Both the position numbers and the translations under genes were made by a program. A DNA stretch of 64,000 nucleotides, taken from positions 164,269 through 228,268 of the forward strand of contig NW_019775610.1 of assembly GCF_001039355.2 (NCBI RefSeq), given 5' to 3'. The notes under the pieces are model-generated. The model was not told the DNA's origin. It worked only from the letters and a program-made list of their open reading frames with translations, and searched no databases. Below are positions 43,712 through 58,700 of this stretch, piece after piece (position 1 is the stretch's first letter; each line of letters opens with the position of its first letter). The DNA is from Lingula anatina (taxonomy: Eukaryota > Brachiopoda > Lingulata > Lingulida > Lingulidae).

Positions 43712-46700
43712 CTGTAAAAACAACACCAGCAGTGGTTTACATATGCAAACTAAAGTTTGCGTCAAAATTTTGGGTCCATCAAAACTGTTCAGCCTTAATG
43801 CAATTTCAACTGAAAATGAAGAGATACAAAGGAATATGTTTGACTTTTAATTATTTATAAGCAAAGGTAAGTGGCAAACAGGATATCCCTGTTTCCTTTT
43901 TCATTTTTACTCCACTTGTTTCAGTAGGGTTTACCGGCACATCAAATGAGTGACAATGTATTTCCAGCCGTACTTATTTGAAAACAAAGGCAAACAAATG
44001 AAAGTTGCTTTTACAATGACAAAATATCATATACAGAAAACCTACCACAGTGCTTCCATTATTCATGTTGTGTACATCTTTGTGAGCATGAGCACAGAAG
44101 TCTACACAAGCTGTGACCCCTGAAAATGGCCGACCTGGGTTGTTTCCCAACCTGCATTCCAAAGCCTGGTTCTCAAACTGGACCTGGGTGCAAAACAAGA
44201 TGGAAGTTAATACCAAAACATTGTACATAGTCGATGAATTTCAATTTTTTCTTTCATCTAGTTTTATTAAGTTTCTTTTCTTACATGAGAAATATAATAA
44301 CTCTCTTAAATCTATTTTACCACATATATATACAATGGCTGATTAAACCTTAATCATAATTATTTTTAAAGTAGCAATCTAAATACTCTTCTTTCCATAG
44401 TAAAAAGCAAATTTGCAGCCACAACTTGCTTTGGATTACACACTTCAACTTTGTGGTAACAAAATCTACATCTACTGTCTATTATAACAGGTCCTGAAGT
44501 TTTTTTACAAGCACTGATAAGTGAACATCCGAGATTTACAGTAATATTCCCAGTGACAAATGTGCCACCTGTAGATGCACAATGTGTGTATGAAATGTAC
44601 AATAAAACTGTCTCTCCCACCTGGTTGTTGTAGGCATCTGGAGCCATTTGTTTGTACAGTGGACCTACATGATCAGCCAGGTGTTGCATCCTCGTCTCCA
44701 TGTTACTTTCCTAGAAAAACAAAGGTACAACTACATAGTTTAAACAAGGAAAACGGTAATGTACAATTGCTTGCAACTCTGGTATATTCTTACACTGTAT
44801 AAATATCTTACTCAAAATTGTTTCAAAAGATTTCTAAACAAACTTGTATGAGTGAAGTACCAAAATATTCTTTTCACACAATGCATGATGATATTCAAAT
44901 GCCACTGATTATTAATTTTCCATGCTTGTACTACCAACTCCTTCCAAGCTGAATGTAATAGAAGACATCAATACTCACATGATCAGGACACTTGAGTTTA
45001 AACTTTCTAACCACTTTACTCCTGGCAAACTTGCAGCCATTGTAGTACATGCTCCAGGAGCAGCCAAATGAGAAAGAGGCTCCCCTGCGGTCGTCATCCC
45101 AGCCTTGGCATGCACAAGTTCTCCTAAAGACACAGACAAATAGCAAATATTTATCAAAGATATCCATCTCAATACACAGCACAAATAGATAATGTCAATG
45201 TTATCTACTTAATTAGATGGTAAGATAGCATAAATAAGAAAATATAGATTTTTTTCATTCAATAAACCAATCAAATTTTTTTCTGGTCCCCTTTTCCTTA
45301 AACTGAGTTGTATAAGATAACTTGATTTGTAGCAACTTGGGGTTCAGTGTTATTCAACTAACATGTTACAAATAAAATACACGATGTCTTGCTGTTCTAT
45401 TTATGTAAATAAACACAAATCCGTATGTCAGTGTGTGTGCGTGTAGGCATGTGTGACCATCATGAGCGTGTGATTCTTGCCTGAATAAAAGAGTATCAAA
45501 TTATACACAAATATAGAATAAAACATTTATCATAAAATGTGCAAATGAGCTGAAGCACAAGCAAAGCTGTAAATAGGTATAAAGCATGGGCACATGGTGG
45601 AGCAGATAGAAACATGGTGATTTCAACTGGCCTTGTGCAGAAGAAATATAGCAAACAGATATGCTATTATTTGAAGTATCAAACTTTTCAACATTTTCAT
45701 GTAATTTAAGACCCATGTATAATATGGTTGTGCAGTTTGTCTTTGACTGGAGATTTTTCATGCAAGCAGGTTTAAAAAATAAGTCTTCACACAAACAAAT
45801 GCTAGAAAATCTTTGTAAAACATGTACGGTTTCTGTTGATCAGATTCCCTCTACTTGAGAAACAAGCTCGTATCACGGAGAAATACTCATCTTAACAAGT
45901 TTTCTAAATACTAAACGGCTTCTAGTAATTGGATTTCTATGAATAACAACATACACCACTTACTGTGAACCCTTAGTTATATTTACGGATACCAAAACAG
46001 ACTGCAGTTTAATCAAAGATATTGTAAAAAAAAAATTACTTTTGTAGAATGCTTTTTTTATCTAGCTTAAATTGTGTCGTTATTTTAAACTCTTCCAAAA
46101 AAGGTGGGTATGTTTTTGCTGCCCTACAGTGTATCTACTGTCCAGACAAGTATAATGGGGCCTCATGCATAATCTTGTAATGTCTACCTTACATTAGCCT
46201 TTGTAGACCTAACAACAGTCATATTCCCCTTACCTGAGATGTCAGGCGACAAACTCGCAATGTTGTAGCACATAGTAACTCCTCTTGTACAGCAGTTAGT
46301 TAGTTCAGTTTATCTTAAAGTGACATCTTGTCACTGGTAAATGACTCTGATTGGGAAGCTGCATTTCCAGGTACCTGATCAAAGGACTATATTTCTCAAC
46401 CTTTTCAGAAAAACTTTGCTGCCACAATGATAGTGATAAGCCCCTGGGTCACCAAGATGGACAGACATCCAGGAACAAGTACATTAGTTTAGGTTACCAC
46501 TACCATATAGCTACATCTTTACAATGCCCATAAAATTTTTTTTCCCTTTATTATTTTGTAATGTTCCATTATAGGACAATCCAACCTTGTCTTCGTATTT
46601 ATATTTGAGGCAAGTATATGGCGATACATTTGAGGACGCAACAATAAGCAAAATCTCCAGTTTGACAAACTTCCACAACCACCTACCCACATCCATGTAC

Positions 46701-49700
46701 ACCTTTTGAACATTGCTATGAGGGCCGCGGGACAGGCAGGCAGGAGATCTGGAAATAACTTACTCTACATTAGTGCCACAACGCCGATCAGTTTCAAACC
46801 CACACTCAGGCAGGGTATGGATCATGTAGTCATACAAGGAACCTGCTTGCTCCTCAGAGACACCTTCCCATAATACTATGCTGACTACTATAACTGCCGA
46901 TTCACAAAAGTGACCCGCTCTTCTTTTTACCACACACAAAACCTTTTCCTCGGTGCCTGCTCTTCTTATTACCTAGAAGTAGGCAAAATATGTTATAACC
47001 CTGCATAAAAAGAGACACAATTTCATGATATACTTACTCTTCATTAGTTCCACACCTGCGTTCTGTTTCAAAACCATTGTCAGTTACAGTTGAGCGTAAA
47101 TAATTATACAGGTCATCTGCATGTGGGCTGGGGATACCCTCCCATAATACAATATTTATGACAATGACAGCGGTATCACAGTGGTGACCAGCCCTATGGC
47201 GAATAACAGTAAGAACTTTCTCCTCTGGGCCTGACCTGCGTAATATCTGAAATACCAATGGTAATAAATGCAGCTTCAAAAAAGGAGTTAACATTATCAG
47301 GTGTGTTTTTTTTTTTTATCTTTCAAAAGGCAGGACTTAAATAGTGTGCTTTTTCTGTTCAAGAAATAAAAAGAGTATTACAATACTGGTATTGAATACA
47401 ACATGACTATTTAATGTTTAAGACACGATTTATGTCATTAAACTTTCAGCTGCATGTTATTCGTGTTAAGAATCCATGACACATTCTGTCCACATATTTC
47501 CTCTTTCTATCTTCCATGTATAATACAGACAGCCTTAACACACCAGATTTCTCCATGCACTACCAATAACATACCCATTTAGCAACAGGGCACCCCCGAC
47601 TACTCTTTCCCTCCTTCCCTGTGTATACGACCTTTTCTATCCGTACTGCTTTGCCACCCATTCCAAACCTGAAATAAATTAACATAGCATGGAAAGTCTT
47701 TAAGTACACAGAAAACATCGGGATATAAAATATGACATTAGGTCCTTTTATTGCCGAATCTCGACAACAGACACATTCATATGCTAGGCTAGGCTGGTCT
47801 ATAAACCATCTTTATACCTAGTCTTGTGAAATTTGCTGCAATAATGATTGTAAAATATATCATCTTCACATGTTAAAAAATTAATTCCTTTATGGCACAC
47901 AATTATATTAGAAAAAAATTTATATAGAAATTAGAATAACAGTGAGCAGGATTAAGCCATTAAGTACAAGTTTCTTTCTTTATTATGATGTGTAAAGTGT
48001 GTGGTTTTATTTTTTTATAAGAAAAATAACCACCAGAAGGATAATGATATCCCTTTAATTTATTCTTTATAATTGTGTGTAAAATCATGATGATAAACAA
48101 ATTGCCTTTCTCTTCAAAAATAAATATTAAACTTAACCTAAACTGCAAATGACAAAAGATCATCTCAAAACAAATAGAAAAGCAAAGTTTACAATACTGA
48201 AATTTTCAAACAGTTAAAAATCAGAGATATCATCACTCTTAAGATTTCAATACCTCAAAATAAAAATCAATAAAGTACTGAGTCACTAAAAATAAACAGA
48301 TGCATGAATACATAGGGATGTGGTGAGCAGACAACTTACATTCTTGAAACACCGAATTAATTAAGATGCTTTAATCAGCAAGTGAGGCTACAGGTGTTAT
48401 ACACTAGCAGTTAGTCCTGCCAACCTTTATAAAAATGGCAAAGAGGTCAGCTAGAGTGACTTTATCGTTTTTCTTGAGACTTGCTCTTTTAATTTGTATA
48501 TTACACAGCCAAACATACATCAAAATGTAACTAGGGTTCTTGCTTTCAGTTTCATCAAATCTCTCATTAGCAGTCAGCTGAAAGAACATGCCTGTCCCTT
48601 GTTCAGTTAGCCTGATAAAGATATTATCAGCCTGTCACGTTATCCAGTACTGGCAAGGTTTTACGATGGAGTGACACCTGATAAGTATCACACAAAGGGA
48701 GTGATAATGTATGGTGATTATAGCTATGCACACAGAGTGGGAGACACTCTTATGCTGAGAGACAGAGAACATTTATATGAATCTTTAAGGTTGAGTACTA
48801 CCTCCCTTCTCTTGTGTCTACTCCAAACAAATTTCTAATCTGTTGCCTGATTTTTGACAGTCTTTCCTAGGCTTCGATATTTCTTTGTCTGATCTACCTC
48901 ACCTAACATTTTGGAATATTACAGATAATGACATAATTCTTTACGATATTTCAGCAAAATAATGCTCAACTCAATAACAAAAATATATTAAGAACATCAA
49001 GAAAATATGTTAGATGTGACAATGTTTTGTGAAAAGCACTTTTCCTGCCCTCTGCACTTTCATATATGTTGACAATACCATTTCTCTTGGTATTTTAACA
49101 CTCATGTGATAGGTCAGTCTGCATCAATGGACTTATCAAAAACCAATGTGTGATAAATCTTTTAGCATTAAATATCTTGCATGTTCTGAAATTCCTTATA
49201 TGCTAGGATTACATGCTAAATTACTCTCTCATTTCAATAACCTGATGCTAATGAGAAGCAAAATAACCTGAGGCTCACATTACAAGTGTAATTTTATTCC
49301 TACCTCATAAAGCTATGCATTTTACTATTACCTGCAGAAATTTCTACCTGGTTTATAAAATGATTCATAATGAATTTAAAGGTGACTTTGTTACCTGTAC
49401 CTTGATTTTGAAACCCTTGTTCTTTATTTAAGCATTCATATGAAAGAAAATTGTATCAAATAACCAAATTCATATACCACCAGTTATAAGTAACCTTCAT
49501 GTCAATAAAGTGATATCATTCTGGTGGCAAAATTATCATGTAACACGTGACCCATCAGTGAAACAATATATTTAGAGTTTAAACCATTAAGATATTTCAT
49601 ACAACATTGACATGTCAATTAAACATCAAACAGAGAGTAAGCACCGTAAAGATACAATTTTTTTCATATGAAATGACATATAAAGACATAACTATGATTT

Positions 49701-52700
49701 TTTGTTCTCATTAAGTGAGTACTGCCTACCTGTCTCCCATCAATTATTACCTACCTCCTCTCCATCAGTTCTCTTACAGCCTGGACTGTAGACCCAGCCC
49801 CCAGGTGTGTGTAGTATGGTCCCTCATCCTTCTCTTTAACACCTACAAGTGGAGACATGGGTACATATAGAAAGTTAAAAACTTCATAAAATGTTGCAGT
49901 TTACAAAATACTGTGAGACTTAAAAGGAAAGAAGTAAGCTTTTGTTGAAATTTTTACCTTTATTTTTGGTATTGCTATATAATTTGCATTTGTAATAATC
50001 AGCGTATTGAAATATATTACAGGAACTGTGCCTACTTGAAAACCCATAAAAAGGACCTTTCAACACATCCTAAAAAGTCATCAACATTCAAAGCATTTAG
50101 AGGAGAAAAACTTTGTTTTCCACCACAGTAAAACCTACCTTCTGGTCCCAGGCACCCACACTCAGGCACCTTGATAGGTTGGTTAAGTTTCAGTCTCTCA
50201 AACAGCTCGTCATGCTCCTCAAGGGTATCGGCCACTGCATCAGTGGTCAGATGTCCAGTCTGGTCACCAGCTGACCCCTGCACACCATTGACCAGATCAG
50301 CTGGCTGGAGCACTTTCTGCGGTATGAAAGCATTGGGCTGGACTGGCATTGGTGGCACAGAGGAGGACAGTGCCTGTGGACCAGAAGTTGTTAAAACATT
50401 GTTTCCTTTTGTGTTGTCAGCCTGCTGTGTGGTGGTATCACAGTGAGGGGTGGATGTCGAAGCAGGCTGAATGTGATCTGACATAAATTGATCTTTGCTG
50501 TTACCGGAGAAGTTGGTGTTTGCAGAGTCTCCAGGATTGGCTCGGATTGACAAAGGTTCCACCTGGTGGCTGTTCTCTCTCCCAGAGAACCCTGGGAGAG
50601 AGGCCATCTGAGATAAATGACCAGGTCCATTCTCAATACTTGCTTTTAATCCATCTATTCCAGGAACAGCGTTGTTTCCTGTAAATGAGTTCCTGGAATC
50701 TTTTGGAGTCCCTGGATGAAAGCTATTCAGAGGATTTATCCAGTTGTTGTACAGAGTTTCTCTCTGCGTTTGTGCTTGATGGAATGTCCCCTCCTTTACC
50801 CCCTCAGTTACCACACTGGGGCGAGTTGCTTCAATTTTGTTCATGTAACTAGTATTTGGAGCCCCCTCCTTATCTATTACTGGTGACACACTGTTCATCT
50901 GAGCTCTAGGTGGGGTTCTGGACTCAATTCTTTTCTGAACAATTTCCCTTACCAAATCTTTTGAATGGACACCTTTCCCTGATAGATTCTGATTTTCAGT
51001 GCATCCTTTTTTGTTCCCATGTAAATGTTGAGAAAAGGAATTTACATGGTTTATGTTTTTGTCATCTCCATTCTTAAAAGCTTCATGAAGCTGTTCACGG
51101 TTTCTATTAGCGTCTCTTGGGAAAATAGCAATTTGGTTTTCATGTATACCTGTAGGAAAACCTGACTGTAATTTAATATGCTCTTTACCTCCATCTCCCA
51201 ACTGTTGTTGAAGCTTGAATTCTATATTTTTAGCTATGAAATGTGGCCACATTTCTGAAAGTAACTGAGGGGGTTCTGCCCTCTGGAGGGGAAAACTTGA
51301 AGTCAGCTCCACAGAATGTCCATTCATCCCTGGCAGGTGTTCTGGACACTTGTGTGCTTGTCTTACCTGTGAGGTAGGATTGATATATATCTGTCAGTAC
51401 AATACTTCACCCATACATTCACTTCAGTCAATACATTACATTTCTCATTTACTACTACACAAAATAATTATCAAACTGATCTAGGTTACACAATTTTAAT
51501 GTATGGACATGTTCATGAGCTGTGATATGTAACATCAAATTCATTGTTAACAGTCTTCACAGCAATGCATACAAAAACATAAAATGATGAACACACACCT
51601 TTTTCTCTGGTGGTTGCTGTTGACCAGGCACAAACTCCTCGCTAGCCTGAAATATAATTTGAATCAAAATTAATAATGTTTACATGAGCTTAAACTTGCA
51701 TCATTAAGATAAAACAGTATATAGTTCAATTATCTGATTCTTCATTTATCTAGTGGGGATGTTCTATTTTACAACCTCTACCAGCTATGTTTATTAAAAA
51801 CTGAATAATGCACTCAATGTTTATTGCATACATAGAGAAAATAAAGCAACAGAAACATGCTCTCTACCTGTTCAAGGGTTTTTATATATAGTATTTGGTA
51901 TGAATGAAAAACTGGTTGTGCATGTTTGTTATTACGCAGACAAGTATACTTGCTAATCAGCCTGCTGATCAACTAGCTTTAGTAATGCCAATTTTCAGTA
52001 GGTGTTACTGTGTAGGCATTGCACTGAATTACCAATCCACTCAACAGATTAAGATGCTTGAAATGACATAATTGAATGCCACTATGGAATAACTAGTTAT
52101 TGTTTTCTCAATTGGTGTTTCTCTTCAGTTTTCATTAGTCACATGTATTTACAACCAAAATTATTGTTAAATGGAGCTTACAGTAAATCAATTTATATAT
52201 ATATTAATCATTCTTATTTATAAACTTTAATCAACTTTTATAGTGCAAAGTCTACTGAACATTTTATGGATTTTAGACCTTAAACAAATATATTACCATA
52301 TTACTATAATAAACTCACCTATAAGGATGAAGATGTATCAAACATATGTACTTTTGTCTTTACATTTAATATTTTCAAGAACTCTATTCATTATATAATG
52401 GTGAAATATTATACAGCGTATTACAGTCTTCTCAAAAGTTTCATGTACAAAACATTATGTGAGTCAAGCAAGGGAAAATGGGCACCCAAACAGAAGTATG
52501 ATAGCAATCAAGGTCAAACGCAGTCTACATCAACAATACATTCTCAGTTTTGTGTACCACTGAATTGCAGTACAATCGCCTGGAAGCATTAATATCAGAC
52601 TACCTAGACAAATAGTAGGTAGAGTTAAGAGGATTACCACTGCACTCTGGTATCAAGCCTGTCTTTTCTCATTCCGTCACAAAGTAAACACCAAAACGAA

Positions 52701-55700
52701 TAGGACTGCTTGGAATTTTAAGGTGTAAGAATGGTTTTGTAGCAGCGGAGTCCTGACTTCAGGTGTAAATGTATATCAAGACACCTGTTTAATTCAATAT
52801 TAGGTATCAACAGAACTATTATCATACCAGCTTTCAGTAGTTTTAATCTTTTTAAAAGGAATAAGTATAGAATAACATTTTAGAAGAAAAAGAGCCTTAG
52901 AAAGAGCTGGTTGGATATCAGTCCCTTTGATGATATTTGACAAGTGCTTAGGTAAGTAGGACAACACCTACTGATAACAAGACAGCTAAAGGCTGGAACC
53001 ATTCTTTGCAAATACATACAGACCTTTTAATACATGACCTGAATGCATTATTGATTTACCTTTATCACAATGATAAATGTAATTATAATACAACTCCATA
53101 CCCAAGCCAATATATGGGTTATACAGTGTTTGCTTATTGATTTTTATCCCAGAGTTGAATCTTAGCTCCTAAGGTAATATTTCACTGCATCCTGTACATG
53201 TGCATGTGCACCCATGACCCAGAAGTGACTCAGACAGTGACTGGCCTATTTACATGGGGCCTAGCCAGACACGTCAAGGGAAGGAAAGAAAGGGTCTACC
53301 TTGTACTGTGCCAGACANCGTCAGTACAATACTTCACCCATACATTCACTTCAGTCAATACATTACATTTCTCATTTACTACTACACAAAATAATTATCA
53401 ACCTGATCTAGGTTACACAATTTTAATGTATGGACATGTTCATGAGCTGTGATATGTAACATCAAATTCATTGTTAACAGTCTTCACAGCAATGCATACA
53501 AAAACATAAAATGATGAACACACACCTTTTTCTCTGGTGGTTGCTGTTGACCAGGCACAAACTCCTCGCTAGCCTGAAATATAATTTGAATCAAAATTAA
53601 TAATGTTTACATGAGCTTAAACTTGCATCATTAAGATAAAACAGTATATAGTTCAATTATCTGATTCTTCATTTATCTAGTGGGGATGTTCTATTTTACA
53701 ACCTCTACCAGCTATGTTTATTAAAAACTGAATAATGCACTCAATGTTTATTGCATACATAGAGAAAATAAAGCAACAGAAACATGCTCTCTACCTGTTC
53801 AAGGGTTTTTATATTTAGTATTTGGTATGAATGAAAAACTGGTTGTGCATGTTTGTTATTACGCAGACAAGTATACTTGCTAATCAGCCTGCTGATCAAC
53901 TAGCTTTAGTAATGCCAATTTTCAGTAGGTGTTACTGTGTAGGCATTGCACTGAATTACCAATCCACTCAACAGATTAAGATGCTTGAAATGACATAATT
54001 GAATGCCACTATGGAATAACTAGTTATTGTTTTCTCAATTGGTGTTTCTCTTCAGTTTTCATTAGTCACATGTATTTACAACCAAAATTATTGTTAAATG
54101 GAGCTTACAGTAAATCAATTTATATTTATATTAATCATTCTTATTTATAAACTTTAATCAACTTTTATAGTGCAAAATCTACTGAACATTTTATGGATTT
54201 TAGACCTTAAACAAATATATTATCATATTACTATAATAAACTCACCTATAAGGATGAAGATGTATCAAACATATGTACTTTTGTCTTTACATTTAATATT
54301 TCCAAGAACTCTAATCATTTTATAATGGTGAAATATTATACAGCGTATTACAGTCTTCTCAAAAGTTTCATGTACAAAACATTATGTGAGTCAAGCAAGG
54401 GAAAATGGGCACCCAAACAGAAGTATGATAGCAATCAAGGTCAAACGCAGTCTACATCAACAATACATTCTCAGTTTTGTGTACCACTGAATTGCAGTAC
54501 AATCGCCTGGAAGCATTAATATCAGACTACCTAGACAAATAGTAGGTAGAGTTAAGAGGATTACCACTGCACTCTGGTATCAAGCCTGTCTTTTCTCATT
54601 CCGTCACAAAGTAAACACCAAAACGAATAGGACTGCTTGGAATTTTAAGGTGTAAGAATGGTTTTGTAGCAGCGGAGTCCTGACTTCAGGTGTAAATGTA
54701 TATCAAGACACCTGTTTAATTCAATATTAGGTATCAACAGAACTATTATCATACCAGCTTTCAGTAGTTTTAATCTTTTTAAAAGGAATAAGTATAGAAT
54801 AACATTTTAGAAGAAAAAGAGCCTTAGAAAGAGCTGGTTGGATATCAGTCCCTTTGATGATATTTGACAAGTGCTTAGGTAAGTAGGACAACACCTACTG
54901 ATAACAAGACAGCTAAAGGCTGGAACCATTCTTTGCAAATACATACAGACCTTTTAATACATGACCTGAATGCATTATTGATTTACCTTTATCACAATGA
55001 TAAATGTAATTATAATACAACTCCATACCCAAGCCAATATATGGGTTATACAGTGTTTGCTTATTGATTTTTATCCCAGAGTTGAATCTTAGCTCCTAAG
55101 GTAATATTTCACTGCATCCTGTACATGTGCATGTGCACCAATGACCCAGAAGTGACTCAGACAGTGACTGGCCTATTTACATGGGGCCTAGCCAGACACG
55201 TCAAGGGAAGGAAAGAAAGGGTCTACCTTGTACTGTGCCAGACATAAATCCTATTTAGTGCTCTACTGATTAAAAACATATTCCACTCACTGGAACTGAG
55301 CAATAAGTGCAAAAGAGCCACAAATAAACCCTCGAGGACATGTTCCTTTAAAACCAGATATGTCAAAAATCTTTGTTTGGGCTGATTCAGTTTAAAAGCT
55401 AATATCTATGGTAGATGTAAGTTTAAAAGCTAATATCTACCATAGATGGTTGGTGTTTCAAGACATGACTTCTGTCAATAAAGGTATGATTTTTCTTAAC
55501 CAATTAAGAATGTCATTTCATTAAAATATTAAGTTTATAGAACTGAGATTTGATTGGACCTCCTTTTGCTACACAGGAAATCTTATACTACCTGCATGTG
55601 TAACTTTTTTTACTTTTTTACTTGTTAAATGGGACATTCAACAACAGCATTAATATGGAAAAGCAAAACTGTAAATTTCTTATAAAAACACTGCATTTAT

Positions 55701-58700
55701 TCCATTATATGAATACTAATTGCATTTTCACACTTGAGGTCTGCTTATTCTGTGGCTGCACTTATACTACAAGTTAAAACAACACCTGCAGCACAAAGGC
55801 ATCAAGATTGCATGACGCAGAGGAAAATATAAAATCCATATAGAACTACAGCTTGTGTAAAATAACAGGAAAACTATACCAATATTGACATGCTATGTAG
55901 CATGTAGCCCCAGCCTACAGGTAAAGCCAAGGATATTAAAGGTCAAATATATGCCAGACAGATACCTACAGAGTCCAAGACACAAGTCTTACTGTAAAGC
56001 TTCACAGAATCATCAAATTTAGCATCACTGCCATCTGGTCAAATTAAATGCACTAGCAACTTTGTAATTTAAAATAAAAATCCTCAAAGCATCAAAATCT
56101 GCCTGCACTCATCATAAAAAAATCTTTTATTGTTTTTCCTTAAAAATGTTTCGTTGTAGCTCATTTTTCTCGCTCAAAACAGTTTCATGAGATGTTATCA
56201 TTTACGGTATGTTACTTGCTTAATCCAGGCAGGACAGTGTGCCTCTGGTCTTCTGCCTAATTCAACAGGACTATCTTGTTTAAATCATACCAATTTGCGA
56301 TGAAATTACAACAACTTCTCAGAAGTGCATTCAAACCACGCGCACGTGTTTTATTCTAAAAATAGCCTGACCTAGATTATCAGTGTGCGTAATGTTTATA
56401 CACAGGCCAAGTCACATGGCTTAATACCATTAGGCAGCGCAGAAATATCACCCGCTTTTAACTGACAGCTGAGTACCTCTTAACTAGGTCTGAAATACAC
56501 TTCACTCTAGATTATGTGCTATATCACACCAATATGCAGACATCAGGTTAACTTCCCTCTACATTACATACACCTCATATCAATAATCGCAATACGCTTT
56601 CATACATACACCATACATATGCATTTATACCATTACCTTCTTCCAGTGGACTACATGACGCTTCACACATCTATCTGAGTCCCCTTGGCGACAATTTTCA
56701 CAATCAGAGCATAATTTTTCCGTAGCTTCTCCTGGCACTTGGTGAACTGGTCGTGAAGATTGGCGCAGTTGCTCAGATAAATGATTGAAGGAATATTGGC
56801 TGGATGGAAGAGAGGTTTTGGAAGCAAGATCCCTCTCTGCTACATGTGCCATGACATTCCTGAGGTCCACATTTGGGGCCACGGTTTTGTTACCGTGGTT
56901 GTTCTCATTGCTTTTGCTGGCCCAGGATTGGCTGTCTGCTTGGGAGCTACTCCAGGGATCAGTTATAAGGGTGCTGTTTTGCTTCCAGGGGTCTGTTAGT
57001 GGGTTGCTTGGCCAGGGGGTTCCTACTTGTGGGTAGCTGTTATAAGGGGGAACTTGTGGGTCCCAGGGAGGCTCTGTTTTATGCCCACTCCTTAAATGGG
57101 CATTGGAATCCATCTTAGTTCCCCACTACAAACATTCTGAAATGAAAACAAGGTACAACTATTTTGTCTCATACTTGTCACATCACTTTTGGATTGAAAA
57201 CCATTTAAATTAGAAAACACAAAAATATGCAAATGCCTTCTCTTGATAATAGGAATTGATGACCGTAATGAATATAGAATAATATGTTAAAGAAATGTCC
57301 AGACAATATGTCTATTTTTTCTAAAAGTAAATTATATTAAAACAGTCATCTTCAAATACAATCCTTCAATTTTTTTCATTTTCTCATTCAACCATCATAT
57401 CGTAAATGTTAGATTTTTGTGCATATCGACATCTATAAGAACTTATCTCATCTTTTTTTTTATGACATTACCATTCATGACACCACATATTTGTGGTATT
57501 TGAAATATGTTATCAATACATATTTCTTTGAAATTAGGATACAATATAAAATACACTGTTCTTATAATGAATAAACATGCAATCAACTGTGAGTATGCAT
57601 ACAGTTAACGGATGGTCTATTTTTAGAATGACCTACATAATCCATGTTTACAAACCGCATGAACTTGCGCAGACTTTATTCTGAGGTGAATCTGCTTCGG
57701 GCATGACAGTGCACCAAATGCGATGTGACAGGGACTTAAACAACATGATGGGATGTTCTTCAATTGCTTTCAGCCAGTAAATAACACGAATCTTACTAAA
57801 TATTACATCACTGTCTTTTGGTGTCTTTATGTTACTTCTGTTCTAGTTTGACACACCAAATAAAAATAAATTCTGTAGCTAGGGGGGATTTCCAGAGGGG
57901 ATTTCCCTTCTTTTAAATAAACCAATCTTGGAAGAAAACTTTTGTCAAATTTAGAGTAAATCATGTTTATATGTGAAGAAAAATAATCTTTACAATATGC
58001 AACACTATAAATTTGAAACATAAAAATATACCATACATTCAAACTATCCCAAATCCCAAAGACTATTACTTGAAAACATTTGGTAATTTTTATAAAGTTA
58101 ATTATATCAGGGATCAAAACAGAGTTGTGACATTATTATAAAACATAATGTGATACTCACAAGCAGCCTACAGAAAGATATTAATATTGNTGTCAGTACA
58201 ATACTTCACCCATACATTCACTTCAGTCAATACATTACATTTCTCATTTACTACTACACAAAATAATTATCAAACTGATCTAGGTTACACAATTTTAATG
58301 TATGGACATGTTCATGAGCTGTGATATGTAACATCAAATTCATTGTTAACAGTCTTCACAGCAATGCATACAAAAACATAAAATGATGAACACACACCTT
58401 TTTCTCTGGTGGTTGCTGTTGACCAGGCACAAACTCCTCGCTAGCCTGAAATATAATTTGAATCAAAATTAATAATGTTTACATGAGCTTAAACTTGCAT
58501 CATTAAGATAAAACAGTATATAGTTCAATTATCTGATTCTTCATTTATCTAGTGGGGATGTTCTATTTTACAACCTCTACCAGCTATGTTTATTAAAAAC
58601 TGAATAATGCACTCAATGTTTATTGCATACATAGAGAAAATAAAGCAACAGAAACATGCTCTCTACCTGTTCAAGGGTTTTTATATATAGTATTTGGTAT

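Larger units (their letters stand above)
53320..58189. repeat. TET 5' segment, copy 2 (4.87 kb, between two single Ns)
   Basis: It contains one copy of 51393-53317 plus the first coding exon and its flanks, all repeated at 58192 to about 63070. Both copies start at the same base, and each start follows a lone N. This is the pattern of unmerged haplotype contigs placed in series. Confidence 0.9.
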
